Numbered from the stretch's first letter, positions 1 to 8,696 are shown. The stretch: 64,000 bases of DNA from JAJDTT01 sp965116695 (GCA_965116695.1 OZ220706.1:4278001-4342000); one strand, 5' to 3'. Made by a program: numbers and translations. Notes: generated by a model from the letters alone, not told the origin.

Positions 1-717
1 ATCCAGAGCAGGGTGCACACCGACCGGCTGGACGTGGAGACCATCGAGATGCTCCGGGCCACGGCGTGCAACTACTGGGCTCAGGGTATTGACGGGATGT
101 GCCTGGACCGGGGCTGGTTCCTGGACTGGCCCTACGAAGCCCCTTTCTACCAGAAGCTGCGGGAATTGCCCTATCCACAGGTGATGGCGGCCCGGGACAA
201 GCACTACCACCTGCTGACCCAGCCGGGCCGGGGGGCCGAAGATACGGTCCTTCAGACACCGGCGCCGCTTCCGGCCGAACTGGAGGTGGGCCGGCCCGTC
301 CGTCTCGACTTCACTATCAGCGACGATCTGCCCCGCTGGGATTCGGTGGGACGGGTTCATCGGGTGCTGCTGAGGATCCGGGTGAGGCAGACGACCGAGC
401 TGGACCGCTGGCGGTTTCGACTCAACGGGCGGGAGCTTCCTGAGGATTCGCTCCGGAAGATCAATCACATGTACAAGATGCATGCCCCGCGGCAGCGGAT
501 CTCGGGCTATTGGTTCGTCTACACGCTGGAGCGCGGCCACTGGCCCAGGAAAGGGGCCAACCGAATGGAGATCACTCTGCTGGAGCGGGACCCGGAGGTG
601 ACCAAACCGATCAGGGTCCGCGATCTGGAGTTGGAGACGCGGTACCTGATGGGAAAGAATTTCCACCGGGAATACGTGGACCCGGACCTGGGGCCCTACG
701 AGTTCTCCACCGCATAG
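1..717 (+). CDS. C-terminal part of a large uncharacterised protein (5' end outside window)
   Basis: The frame is open from the first base and ends with a TAG at 715-717, so only the last 238 or so residues are seen. A GTG at 13 is an internal codon and not a supported start. The visible part begins with a helical segment containing NYWAQGIDGMCLD, which resembles the end of a TIM-barrel glycosidase-like domain. It continues into a beta-rich segment ending in EYVDPDLGPYEF. No catalytic residues can be assigned. A glycoside-hydrolase-like protein with a C-terminal beta-sandwich is my best guess from composition, and it is weak. The reading frame itself is well supported by length and codon use. 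Confidence 0.6.
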   Translation: MQSRVHTDRLDVETIEMLRATACNYWAQGIDGMCLDRGWFLDWPYEAPFYQKLRELPYPQVMAARDKHYHLLTQPGRGAEDTVLQTPAPLPAELEVGRPVRLDFTISDDLPRWDSVGRVHRVLLRIRVRQTTELDRWRFRLNGRELPEDSLRKINHMYKMHAPRQRISGYWFVYTLERGHWPRKGANRMEITLLERDPEVTKPIRVRDLELETRYLMGKNFHREYVDPDLGPYEFSTA

Positions 718-817
718 TCGGGGCAGGAGAGGAACTTTCTTGTTCCCCCTTCTTCTTTGTGGCCGTACGCGTTGGCGGCCGGAAAGTGTACCGGGGGGAC
801 TGCCGTCCCGCCTGACG

Positions 818-1166
818 CTCCTTGGGGTCGGCGCCTGAAAGACGCCGCTCCAATCAGCGCGTGAAACACGCCGCTCCAATCGGCGCGTAAAACACGCCGC
901 TCCAATCGGCGCGTAAAACACGCCGCTCCAATCGGCGCGTGAAACACGCCGCTCCAATCAGCGCGTAAAACACGCCGCTCCAATCAGCGCGTAAAACACG
1001 CCGCTCCAATCGGCGCGTGAAACACGCCGCTCCAATCGGCGCGTAAAACACGCCGCTCCAATCGGCGCGTGAAACACGCCGCTCCAATCGGCGCGTAAAA
1101 CACGCCGCTCCTCGGCGCGTGAAACACGCCGCTCCTCGGCGCGTGAAACACGCAGGTCCTCGGCGG
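818..1166. repeat. Tandem array of 26-bp palindromic units
   Basis: Ten consecutive 26-bp units run from 841 to 1100. Two 24-bp units lacking the central AA follow (1101-1124, 1125-1148), with degenerate half-copies at each end (about 818-840 and 1149-1166). Each unit contains CGCCGCTCCAATCGGCG, a 5-bp stem (CGCCG/CGGCG) around a 7-nt loop. A tail alternates between GTGAAA and GTAAAA. Three units replace the loop-side CGG with CAG. Units adjoin without spacers, so this is not CRISPR. The array fills the gap between two convergent genes. The 100 bp before it (718-817) hold nothing I can recognise. The 26-bp period is not a multiple of three, which argues against coding. Confidence 0.93.
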
Positions 1167-1169
1167 CTT

Positions 1170-2057
1170 CTATTTTGTCTCGACCACGGCCGTGCCCAGC
1201 TTGTCCTTTTCCCGGGCGACGCCGATGATCATCAGTTCCAGGGAAGATTCCCGGCCACTGGCTACCGAGTGGGCTTCGCCGAGAAGGACGGGTATGGCGT
1301 CTCCCTCCGCTACTGGAGCGGTCTCCTCCCGTTTTCCCGCACCGAGGCGGAACGTTCCCGACCCATCCATCACGTAGAACACTTCCTCCACGCTGTCGTG
1401 CCGGTGTTTCCCCAGCGAGGTTCCCGCGGGCAGGAGCAGATGGTCCACGTAAGCCCAATTGGTTCGGAACACCTCCGGTGAGAGCGCCCGGCGGTAGAAA
1501 ACGGTCCCGTTGCCGCCGTGGAGCCCTTCCGTGGATTTGAGCAGCCGGCGGTCCAATCGCATGGTCATGAATACGGGCACCGGGTCTTTGGGGACGCCGA
1601 CCCGGTCGTCCCCCAGGTCGAAGGCGTCATACTTGCTCTTGACCGAGGAGACGGCGATGTTCATCCATTGGGTGGGCCGGTCCGTCGGGTTGTAGATGCC
1701 GTGGGAGCTTCCCTGGCGGCAGGGCGCTCCGGCCGGACCTTGAAGCGTGGAGGTCCTCCCGTCGATGGTGAACTCGGCCTCGTTGTCGAAGATGACGTAC
1801 ATCTCCTCCATCCGGTTGTGGAAGTGGTGCCCGATGCCGCCGCCGGGATGCAGCACTCCCCGGTGGACGAACAGGAGATTGGTGGTCAAGGCGTCCCGTC
1901 CCAGGAGGGTCATGTAGGCCATCTCTCCGGCGCCGCCGTGAACGGCCTTGATGGTCCTTTGGGCCTCGGGCGCCGTGTGTCCGATCCGTTCCGCAAGAGG
2001 CCTTTTCTGGGCTGCGGCCGAAGTGAAAAACAGCAACATGAGGAGAATTGTTTTCAT
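1170..2057 (-). CDS. Exported bicupin protein
   Basis: This 295-residue protein starts MKTILLMLLFFTSAAAQ, a short signal peptide; the in-frame codons further upstream would add an unlikely hydrophilic leader. Two cupin barrels follow. The first contains GGIGHHFHNRMEEMY and the second SLGKHRHDSVEEVFYVMDG, each with the histidine and glutamate pattern that binds a metal in cupins. Between them lies a motif, YNPTDRPTQWMNIAV. Bicupins of this type include oxalate-decarboxylase-like and dioxygenase-like enzymes, but the substrate cannot be read from the sequence. It is convergent with the gene at the left edge across the repeat array and is probably periplasmic. Confidence 0.75.
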   Translation of the reverse strand: MKTILLMLLFFTSAAAQKRPLAERIGHTAPEAQRTIKAVHGGAGEMAYMTLLGRDALTTNLLFVHRGVLHPGGGIGHHFHNRMEEMYVIFDNEAEFTIDGRTSTLQGPAGAPCRQGSSHGIYNPTDRPTQWMNIAVSSVKSKYDAFDLGDDRVGVPKDPVPVFMTMRLDRRLLKSTEGLHGGNGTVFYRRALSPEVFRTNWAYVDHLLLPAGTSLGKHRHDSVEEVFYVMDGSGTFRLGAGKREETAPVAEGDAIPVLLGEAHSVASGRESSLELMIIGVAREKDKLGTAVVETK

Positions 2058-2149
2058 GGGTAGATCCAGGCCGGCGGCGCCGGCTCCGGGCCGCCGAAAC
2101 TCACGCGGGACGTTGATCGGCAAAACCCCGGCCGGAAACGCCGGCATCA

Positions 2150-2656
2150 TCACCAGCCGCGGCGGTTTCCCTCCAGGATGATTCGACGATGGACCGCGGG
2201 CGGCAACTGAAAGTCGCGGAAAACCTTCAGTTTGTAGCGATCGTTCAAGAGATTCCTGAGCCGGAGGTTCCGCTTCAGGTTCCTGTCCGGCGGCCGCCTC
2301 CGGTCGGCCTCGTCCCGGGCCCTTTGTTCAGCTTCCTTCCAAGCCTTGAAGATGTCGCGGCGGACCGAGCTGTCGGAAGGAAGCTCCGCGACGAAAGCAA
2401 CGGGCCGCGCCACCGACTTGTGGACATAGCGGGTCGCCGCGGAGAAGAGATGAATGGCGTACCAGTTGCCTTTTTCGTCCTCCAATTGGAAGACGTCGTG
2501 TCTTGCCGCCTTGGCTACGATACCGGCGCCGCGGCGGGGCGCGTTACGGATGTTGGCGATTCGGGTTCTGATCTCGACGTAATGGGCCGCACTCAGCAGC
2601 GGCCCACTCAGAAAGAGCAGGATCAATCCGAGGCAGACCGACGGCACGGGTCTCAT
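2150..2656 (-). CDS. Exported SH3-like domain protein
   Basis: This 168-residue protein begins MRPVPSVCLGLILLFLSG, a good signal peptide ending near SAAHYVE. The following 65 residues (TRIANIRNAPRRGAGIV, then LEDEKGNWYAIHLF and GYVHKSVA-like turns) match a bacterial SH3 domain, the fold that often binds cell-wall peptides. The C-terminal half is highly charged and helical (KAWKEAEQRARDEADRRR) and has no recognised domain. I chose the internal ATG because the upstream in-frame residues are low-complexity and overlap the preceding gene. It lies 7 bp after the small basic protein gene and may be co-transcribed with it. Confidence 0.65.
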   Translation of the reverse strand: MRPVPSVCLGLILLFLSGPLLSAAHYVEIRTRIANIRNAPRRGAGIVAKAARHDVFQLEDEKGNWYAIHLFSAATRYVHKSVARPVAFVAELPSDSSVRRDIFKAWKEAEQRARDEADRRRPPDRNLKRNLRLRNLLNDRYKLKVFRDFQLPPAVHRRIILEGNRRGW

Positions 2657-2663
2657 TCGACCG

Positions 2664-2981
2664 CTACTCTCCTGAACGGGGCTTGACGTCGGTATCGGAT
2701 TCCGCTTTCTGGGACTCGGCGGTGGGTTTTTTGATTCGAGGCCGCATGTGGGTCCCGGACCCCGGACCCATGGGCTTGAGCTTCGACACCTCGTGAAAAT
2801 GAAATCCAATGGTCTCGGGTTCGGCCTCGTCGAGGTCCGGGTCTTCGGCGTGGTCGTAGCGCTCTACCGGAGCCAGGCCTTTCTTCCGGTCGAAACGCCG
2901 CTGGCGCTTCAGACTGGCCTTCTCCATTCTGCGCAATTCTTTTTGCCGTTTGAGGTAGGATTGCCGAGACTTCCTGGCCAT
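2664..2981 (-). CDS. Small basic protein of unknown function
   Basis: This 105-residue protein starts at an ATG with a good GGAGG eight bases upstream on the minus strand. The N-terminus, MARKSRQSYLKRQKELRR, is strongly basic and helical, with 15 or so Lys/Arg in the first 35 residues, and suggests RNA or ribosome binding. The middle is acidic (HAEDPDLDEAEPE) and the tail is polar and proline-rich. The charge pattern resembles the small conserved basic hypotheticals found in several Gram-negative phyla. I cannot name a function. It precedes the SH3-like gene in the same orientation. Confidence 0.6.
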   Translation of the reverse strand: MARKSRQSYLKRQKELRRMEKASLKRQRRFDRKKGLAPVERYDHAEDPDLDEAEPETIGFHFHEVSKLKPMGPGSGTHMRPRIKKPTAESQKAESDTDVKPRSGE

Positions 2982-3166
2982 AAGGAGAACCTCCGGGGGA
3001 TTGAACAAAAGTGGTTTCGGGAGTTCGGCCCGGGGAAACCTAAACTCTACATGGAGCCCGGAGATTTTTCCAGCCGGAGGCTTCTGACGGCCGCGAGGCC
3101 TCCCGGAGAAGGGGCAGGAAATTGACGTATTCTCGCCTTGTACAAGTCAGCAGAGGCCTTGAACCA

Positions 3167-5317
3167 GTGACCCGGGTGCGGACCTTCCGGTCTCTTTTGT
3201 TTCTCGTCCTGGCGTTTTCGGGCGTCACCGTGGCGCAGGAACGGCATGTTCCCGAACGTGGATACCGGGACTGGCGGGTGTACGGAGGTACGGCCGAAAG
3301 CATCCGCTACTCGGCGTTGACCCAGATCCATCGTGGAAACGTTCAACGGCTCGAGTTGGCCTGGACACACGACACGGGAGATGCCACGGAAGACTCGGAG
3401 ATGCCGTGCAATCCCATCGTCATCGGCGATGTCCTCTATGCCGTGACGCCGACGCTGCGGATCTTCGCGCTGGAGGCGGCCACCGGCAAGTTGCTATGGC
3501 GGACCGAACTCCCGGGGGAGTTCACGCGCGCGCAGCGCCGCAGCCGGGGACTCGTCTGGTGGGGGGACGAGCGGGAACAGCGCATCTTCGCCACCAAGGG
3601 GTCTTTCCTCTATGCCCTGGATGCCCGCGACGGCCGGTTGATTCCGGGCTTCGGCGACTCGGGGCGGGTCGACCTGAGAGTCGGCCTGGGCCGTCCGCTC
3701 GAGACGCTTCGGATCTGGGCCAGGACCCCCGGCGTGATCTACCGGGACCTCCTGATCCAGGGCAGCGTCATGAGCGAGGGCCTTCCGGCTCCGCCGGGCG
3801 ACGTTCGGGCCTACGACGTGCGTTCCGGCGAGCTCCGCTGGTCTTTTCACACGATTCCCCGTCCGGGAGAGTTTGGCTACGAGACTTGGCCGGAGGAGGC
3901 CTGGAAATACACCGGAGCCGCCAACAGTTGGGCGGGCATGAGCGTGGACCACCAGCGGGGGCTCGTCTTCATCCCCACGGGGTCCGCTTCCTTCGACTTT
4001 TACGGCGCCAACCGCCACGGCGACAACCTCTTCGCCAATTCGCTGATTGCACTCCGGGCCGGGACCGGGGAGCGCGTCTGGCATTTTCAGTTCGTCCGCC
4101 ACGATCTCTGGGATCGGGACATTCCGGCGCAGCCCTCGCTGGTCACGGTGAAGCGGGGCGGCCGGCTGGTGGACGCCGTGGCGCAGACCACCAAGTCGGG
4201 TCACGTCTTCGTATTCGACCGGGAGCGGGGAACGCCCCTGTTCCCCATCGAGTACCGGCCGGCGCCGGAAACCGACGTCGTGGGGGAACGGGTCGCCGCC
4301 ACCCAACCCTTCCCCCTGAAGCCACCCCCGTTTGCCCGGCAGCGGCTGACCGAGGAGATGGTTACGCGCCGCACTCCGGAGGCGCATGAAGCGGTCCTGA
4401 AGCGGCTCAGGAGCCTGCGCAACGAAGGACCGTTCACCCCTCCCAGCCTCCAGGGGACGGTCATCTTTCCCGGATTCGACGGCGGAGCCAACTGGGGAGG
4501 GGCCGCCTTCGATCCCGAGACCGGACTGCTCTACGTCAATGCCAACGAAATGGCATGGATCCTGCGGCTGGTGGAGACGTCCCGGGCCGATCAGCCGTAC
4601 GGTGGACGGCAACTGTACCTGGACCGGTGCGCCGGTTGTCACCGGGAAGACCTCCGGGGGACTCCACCCGAATTCCCGTCTCTCCTCCACTTGAGGAATC
4701 GCTCGACCGAGCAGGAGATCGCCCGCATGATCCGTGAGGGTGGGGGCCGGATGCCCGGTTTCCACCAGTTGGAACCGGACGAGCTCCAGGCGGTGGCGCG
4801 CTATCTTTTGAAGGGCGAGGATGCTCCTCTCAGCAGAAAGGGGAGGAAAGCACGGGACCCGATCCTCCGTTACCGGCACGACGGCTACGTCAAGCTGTTG
4901 GATCCGGACGGATATCCGGGCGTCGAGCCCCCTTGGGGCACGCTGACGGCCGTCGATCTGGACCGGGGAGAAATCGCCTGGCAGATCCCCTTGGGAGAAT
5001 TTCCCGAATTGGCCGCCCAGGGGCTCCGGAACACGGGGACCGAGAACTACGGCGGGCCGGTGGTCACCGCCGGCGGACTGGTCTTCATCGGGGCCACCAA
5101 CCACGACAGCAAATTCCGGGCCTTCGACAAGGCCACGGGCCGCCTGTTGTGGGAGGCCGGCCTTCCCGCGGGAGGGAATGCCACTCCCGCCGTGTACCAG
5201 GCCGGCGGGCGCCAGTTCGTGGTGATCGCCGCCGGGGGCGGCAAGTCGGGGGCGCCTTCAGGGGGCAGCTATTTGGCGTTCGCCTTGCCGGATGGGGAAA
5301 CTGAAAACGGCCCCTGA
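3167..5317 (+). CDS. PQQ-dependent dehydrogenase with inserted cytochrome c domain
   Basis: This is a quinoprotein alcohol/glucose-dehydrogenase-like enzyme of 716 residues. It would oxidise a sugar or alcohol in the periplasm with PQQ and pass electrons to its own haem. From the GTG chosen here the protein opens with a clean signal peptide, MTRVRTFRSLLFLVLAFSG, cut after VAQ. A TTG at 3122 would add 15 residues and is the alternative. Propeller repeats include WRVYGGTAESIRYS and GANWGGAAFDPETGLLYVN. A cytochrome c domain with CAGCH at residues 488-492 and a candidate axial Met in RMPGF near 529 interrupts the last propeller blades. These resume with GGPVVTAGGLVFIGAT. The substrate is unknown. 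Confidence 0.88.
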   Translation: MTRVRTFRSLLFLVLAFSGVTVAQERHVPERGYRDWRVYGGTAESIRYSALTQIHRGNVQRLELAWTHDTGDATEDSEMPCNPIVIGDVLYAVTPTLRIFALEAATGKLLWRTELPGEFTRAQRRSRGLVWWGDEREQRIFATKGSFLYALDARDGRLIPGFGDSGRVDLRVGLGRPLETLRIWARTPGVIYRDLLIQGSVMSEGLPAPPGDVRAYDVRSGELRWSFHTIPRPGEFGYETWPEEAWKYTGAANSWAGMSVDHQRGLVFIPTGSASFDFYGANRHGDNLFANSLIALRAGTGERVWHFQFVRHDLWDRDIPAQPSLVTVKRGGRLVDAVAQTTKSGHVFVFDRERGTPLFPIEYRPAPETDVVGERVAATQPFPLKPPPFARQRLTEEMVTRRTPEAHEAVLKRLRSLRNEGPFTPPSLQGTVIFPGFDGGANWGGAAFDPETGLLYVNANEMAWILRLVETSRADQPYGGRQLYLDRCAGCHREDLRGTPPEFPSLLHLRNRSTEQEIARMIREGGGRMPGFHQLEPDELQAVARYLLKGEDAPLSRKGRKARDPILRYRHDGYVKLLDPDGYPGVEPPWGTLTAVDLDRGEIAWQIPLGEFPELAAQGLRNTGTENYGGPVVTAGGLVFIGATNHDSKFRAFDKATGRLLWEAGLPAGGNATPAVYQAGGRQFVVIAAGGGKSGAPSGGSYLAFALPDGETENGP

Positions 5318-5330
5318 CCCGAAAACGGTC

Positions 5331-5350
5331 GCAACCCTCCGGCCGGTTGC
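5331..5350. terminator. Hairpin after the PQQ dehydrogenase gene
   Basis: A perfect 6-bp inverted repeat, GCAACC with GGTTGC, surrounds an 8-nt GC-rich loop 14 bp after the stop codon. No T-run follows, so an intrinsic terminator is only possible; it could also slow mRNA decay. Confidence 0.35.
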
Positions 5351-5416
5351 CGATCTGAGCCGGCTCGCGAATGGCAGGTGGCCGTCACTTGCTTCTTGCG
5401 GGAGTTCAGCAATTTC

Positions 5417-6577
5417 ATGTGGAGACTGAATCCGATCGTCACCTCGGCATGGCTTCTGACCTGTTCTCAGGTAACGGCGGCAGAGCTCACCCGGTTTCCC
5501 ATCGGCGGCAGTGGTATTCCCAGTGCGATCCGGGTCGGCAGAGCGGGACTAGCGCACACTGGAATGATCGTCGAAGCCGAGGCAGGACAGGGGCCGTCCG
5601 GTATTTTCGGGATCGCCGAGCAGCTCGAGGCCATCGCCCGGCACTATGGGGCGACGCTTGGAGAGGTGGCCAAATTGAACCTCTACGTCGCTGATCCCAA
5701 GCCTGCTCTGATCCGCGAGATCGAAACTGAAATCGAGCAGGCGTGGTCCCGTGAAGCCTGCCCCACACTCACGCTGATTCCGTCGCCGATTCCGGGAGGC
5801 GCGGCCGTCGCCGCGGACGCCGTCATCGCCGTGCCCAGGAGTGATGACGCGGTAGCCCGATTCGGCACCAGGGCATCCGTGATGCCGGCGGGCCGCGACA
5901 TCCTCTACGTATCCGGCCGCGTGGGTTCCGGCACCCTGGCGGAGGCCACGTCGGAGACCATGAGGCAACTCTTCGAGGTGCTGACGCACCTGGGGAGCAC
6001 CCGGGCCGACGTGGTGCAGGTCAAGGCCTTCATTCAACCCATGTCCCGTTGGGGGACCGTCCGACACGAAATCGAGCGGGCGTTCGGTGACACCGGGTCG
6101 CCGCCGGTGGTCTACGTCGCGTGGACTTCCCCCTCGCGAGCCACCGAGATCGAGTTGATCGCGGCGGCGCCCGATCGGAAGAAAACGGAAGAAACCATCA
6201 GCTACATCACACCTCCCGGTGACCAGGCGTCCCCGGTCTACAGCCGCGTGGCTCGAGTCCACGCCGGCGAAGTGATCTACATCGGAGGAATCGTGGCCGG
6301 GGATGCGGCCACGCCGGAAGGGGAAGTCCGGTCGGTTCTCGATGAGCTGCGGGGCGTTGCCGAGGCGGCCGGCTCGAGCCTCAGCCACCTGGCCAAGGCG
6401 ACCTACTACGTCTCCGGCAGACCGGCGTCGACGATGCTGAACCAATTGCGCCCCGAGTACTATCCGCCGACTCGTCCGCCGGCCGCATCCAAGATCTCCG
6501 TGGCAACCATCGGCATTCCGGACCGCACCTTGCTGGTGGACATGGTCGCGGTGCCGGTGGGCAAGAGAAGCAAGTGA
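5417..6577 (+). CDS. Exported protein with three RidA/YjgF-like domains
   Basis: This 386-residue protein starts MWRLNPIVTSAWLLTCSQV, a plausible signal peptide, with GGAG 12 bases upstream; the earlier in-frame start would bury the signal. Three successive segments look like RidA (YjgF/YER057c) domains. The first carries GMIVEAEAGQGPSGIFGIAEQ, the second ILYVSGRVGSGTLAEATSETM and the third VIYIGGIVAGDAATPEGEVRS. Single-domain RidA trimers deaminate reactive enamine/imine intermediates. A three-in-one chain could form an intramolecular trimer. The canonical catalytic Arg is not obvious in each copy, so activity is uncertain. Export of a RidA-like protein is unusual. Confidence 0.75.
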   Translation: MWRLNPIVTSAWLLTCSQVTAAELTRFPIGGSGIPSAIRVGRAGLAHTGMIVEAEAGQGPSGIFGIAEQLEAIARHYGATLGEVAKLNLYVADPKPALIREIETEIEQAWSREACPTLTLIPSPIPGGAAVAADAVIAVPRSDDAVARFGTRASVMPAGRDILYVSGRVGSGTLAEATSETMRQLFEVLTHLGSTRADVVQVKAFIQPMSRWGTVRHEIERAFGDTGSPPVVYVAWTSPSRATEIELIAAAPDRKKTEETISYITPPGDQASPVYSRVARVHAGEVIYIGGIVAGDAATPEGEVRSVLDELRGVAEAAGSSLSHLAKATYYVSGRPASTMLNQLRPEYYPPTRPPAASKISVATIGIPDRTLLVDMVAVPVGKRSK

Positions 6578-6583
6578 GGCCGA

Positions 6584-6796
6584 TTAGTCGGCAGATCCTT
6601 TGGACCGGGAATCCCGCTCCCGGTTGGCCGCTTCGATGGAGGGGAAGTACTGAACACCTTTCGGTGCTGTGGATGGCGACAAGCGACGAGAGAACTCCCA
6701 GAGCCGCCGGATGCGTTGGGCGAGGCGAGGATGATTCGAGTCGGCCCAAAGGGCCCGTCGAGCGTCGTCAAAATCCTTGAACTTGGTGACCGGCAC
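6584..6796 (-). CDS. Small antitoxin-like hypothetical protein
   Basis: This 70-residue protein begins at a GTG preceded by GGAGG about seven bases upstream on the minus strand. It starts MPVTKFKDFDDARRALW and ends in a FPSIEAANRERD motif. That architecture resembles small proteins that I recall from databases upstream of nucleotidyltransferase-like (DUF6036/AbiEii-type) toxin genes. No toxin gene follows here: the downstream DNA is the 3' end of the opposing RidA-like gene, 6 bp away. The coding call is supported by the ribosome-binding site and composition, while the antitoxin role is inference from memory of the family. Confidence 0.55.
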   Translation of the reverse strand: MPVTKFKDFDDARRALWADSNHPRLAQRIRRLWEFSRRLSPSTAPKGVQYFPSIEAANRERDSRSKGSAD

Positions 6797-6955
6797 GCGA
6801 ATCCTCCAAGCTGAACCTTTCTCTTAACGCCGCTGCGTCTGCCCTGTCAATCGGAGGAACCGGTCGAAACTCATGGACGTTCTGCGAGAAGAGTAGCATG
6901 ACCCGGCTATGGTAACTTGAGGGTCTCCCAGTCCATTCTTTGACGAAGGGTTCCG

Positions 6956-8605
6956 TTGTTGAAAAAGAGAAAGCTTCAGTTTGACCGTCGGCGATTCCTT
7001 GCCGGGACGGCCGGGGCCATGGGACCGGCCATCTTCGGACGGTTGCCGCTCCCGCTGATGGCGAGTCAAGGTGCTCCGCCCCCGGCTCCGGATTGGGACG
7101 CCGGCAAGGTGCGCCATCTCCTTCCTTCGGTCAGCGATTCCCGGGTGCTGGTGAAGGTCTCGTTCGACGGTCCGTTGACGGCCCCGCCGAGGCTGCGCAT
7201 CGGATCTGCCGAGTTTGCGGGGCGCATGAACGACACGGCGGGCGTGTTCTGGCAGTTCCATGCCGCCGGCCTCAAGCCGGACCGGCCGTATTCCCTGGCC
7301 CTGACCGGTAGCGACGGACGGTCCTTGTGCGAACCGTGGACGCTCTCGACCTTTCCGGCGCCGGAGGCCCGCCCCGAACGGTTCCGGCTGCTTTTTTTCA
7401 CCTGTGCCGGCGGTCCGGGCGGAACCTATTCTGGGATCGGCAAACGGAGCGGCTTCCTCCCCGCCGTCATCCGCAATCGGCTTCTCCGGCGCGCGTTGTC
7501 CCTCCGGCCGGATGCCGCCGTGGCCAACGGCGACCACATGTATTGGGATCTCCACACCTGGTTGGGGGACGGCGTCGGCAAACTTAGTCCCAGCGGGCGG
7601 GAATCCAACTTCGATTTTTCGGCCTCGCCCTTCGGCGGCAGCAACGAAGCGGCATTGAAGGCCGCGGCCGGGCCGCAGATCGTGCCGGTGTACGGCGCGG
7701 ACTTCAGGTCGACGCCGGTGTTCTTCCTGCAGGACGACCACGACCACTGGGAGAACGACGCTGCCGGCGACGAGATCGTCAACTTTCCCATCCCCTGGTT
7801 CCAGCTCCAGTTGGCGAGAGCGACGCAGCAGCTCTACTATCCGGAGTTTCTCCCCGATGTCCGGCGCCCGGCGGGATTGCCCTGGTCCGGAGTTGGAAGC
7901 CGCGGCGACCTGTCCGAGAGCTTCGGGACCATCCGCTACGGGAGGCTCGCGGAGGTTCTGCTCTACGACGTGCGCCGCACACTGAGTCTGGCGGGCCCTA
8001 CTGCGGTCTTCGTCGACGGTCAGGTCGAGAGCTGGTTGGTGGAGCGCACCCGCTCGACCGGGGTGCGGCACCTGGTCCACGCTCCCTCGAATCCCCTCGG
8101 GTGGAGTGCGGGGAAGTGGGGCGAGTGGTATCCGGACGTCTTGGATTGGGAGGCGGGTGTCCTGACCACGGCCGTTCCGAAGCCGTACTGGCAATCGGGG
8201 TGGCTCAAGCAACACGATCGGCTGGTGGAGGCGATTACGGCCCAACCCGGGCGCGTCCCTCTGGTGGTCAGCGGAGACCTCCATGCCATCGGCGTGGGGC
8301 GGATGCATCGCGCCGGGAAGCTCGACCTGAAGGAGAATCCTTTGACCACGGTGCTGAGCGGACCGATCGGCACCTCGATCCGGGGGTTTCCGTCGGTGGT
8401 CCGCGGCATCGGCGCCACGCCGCCCGCACACCTGGACCTGGAGGAGACGGTCCCTCCGGTGGAGGAGCATGGCTTCACCCTGGCGGATTTTCTGGCCGAC
8501 CGGATCGTGTTGCGGCAGTACAAGTGGGACGTGAACAGCGAGCCTGTGGAGGCCATCGACAGCCTGGAGCCGTTCCGGACGACCGAGTTGGGCGTGGGTC
8601 GCTGA
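6956..8605 (+). CDS. PhoD-like metallophosphoesterase (Tat-type signal)
   Basis: This 549-residue protein resembles alkaline phosphatase D enzymes, which hydrolyse phosphate mono- or diesters in the periplasm using Ca/Fe-type metal centres. The N-terminus contains DRRRFLAGTAGA, a twin-arginine-like signal. A beta domain (residues about 40-135) precedes the catalytic domain. The catalytic part carries NGDHMYWD, DDHDHWEND and SGDLHAIGVG, which match the Asp/Asn/His metal-ligand pattern of the family. The TTG start at 6956 is the first in frame and gives a suitable n-region. It is convergent with the NHL genes, separated by two strong hairpins. Confidence 0.83.
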   Translation: MLKKRKLQFDRRRFLAGTAGAMGPAIFGRLPLPLMASQGAPPPAPDWDAGKVRHLLPSVSDSRVLVKVSFDGPLTAPPRLRIGSAEFAGRMNDTAGVFWQFHAAGLKPDRPYSLALTGSDGRSLCEPWTLSTFPAPEARPERFRLLFFTCAGGPGGTYSGIGKRSGFLPAVIRNRLLRRALSLRPDAAVANGDHMYWDLHTWLGDGVGKLSPSGRESNFDFSASPFGGSNEAALKAAAGPQIVPVYGADFRSTPVFFLQDDHDHWENDAAGDEIVNFPIPWFQLQLARATQQLYYPEFLPDVRRPAGLPWSGVGSRGDLSESFGTIRYGRLAEVLLYDVRRTLSLAGPTAVFVDGQVESWLVERTRSTGVRHLVHAPSNPLGWSAGKWGEWYPDVLDWEAGVLTTAVPKPYWQSGWLKQHDRLVEAITAQPGRVPLVVSGDLHAIGVGRMHRAGKLDLKENPLTTVLSGPIGTSIRGFPSVVRGIGATPPAHLDLEETVPPVEEHGFTLADFLADRIVLRQYKWDVNSEPVEAIDSLEPFRTTELGVGR

Positions 8606-8652
8606 CGGACGCCGGCAAGGGCGGCGTCCTGAGTACACGCCCCTCCCCGCTC

Positions 8653-8673
8653 GGACGGGGATCATCCCCGTCC
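8653..8673. terminator. Perfect 10-bp inverted repeat between convergent genes
   Basis: GGACGGGGAT pairs with ATCCCCGTCC around a single central base, between the ends of the PhoD-like gene (plus) and the NHL gene (minus). It probably acts as a bidirectional transcription stop, although no long T-run is present. Confidence 0.5.
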
Positions 8674-8696
8674 CCTCTTCATCGCCCACCCGGAAT

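Noticed and set aside
818..1166. CRISPR array
   Set aside because: The units adjoin directly with no unique spacers and no cas genes are nearby; the 26-bp period is that of a plain tandem repeat.
3494..5104. Minus-strand open frame opposite the PQQ dehydrogenase
   Set aside because: It is an antisense shadow with low-complexity composition and no domain; the plus frame has CxxCH and propeller motifs.
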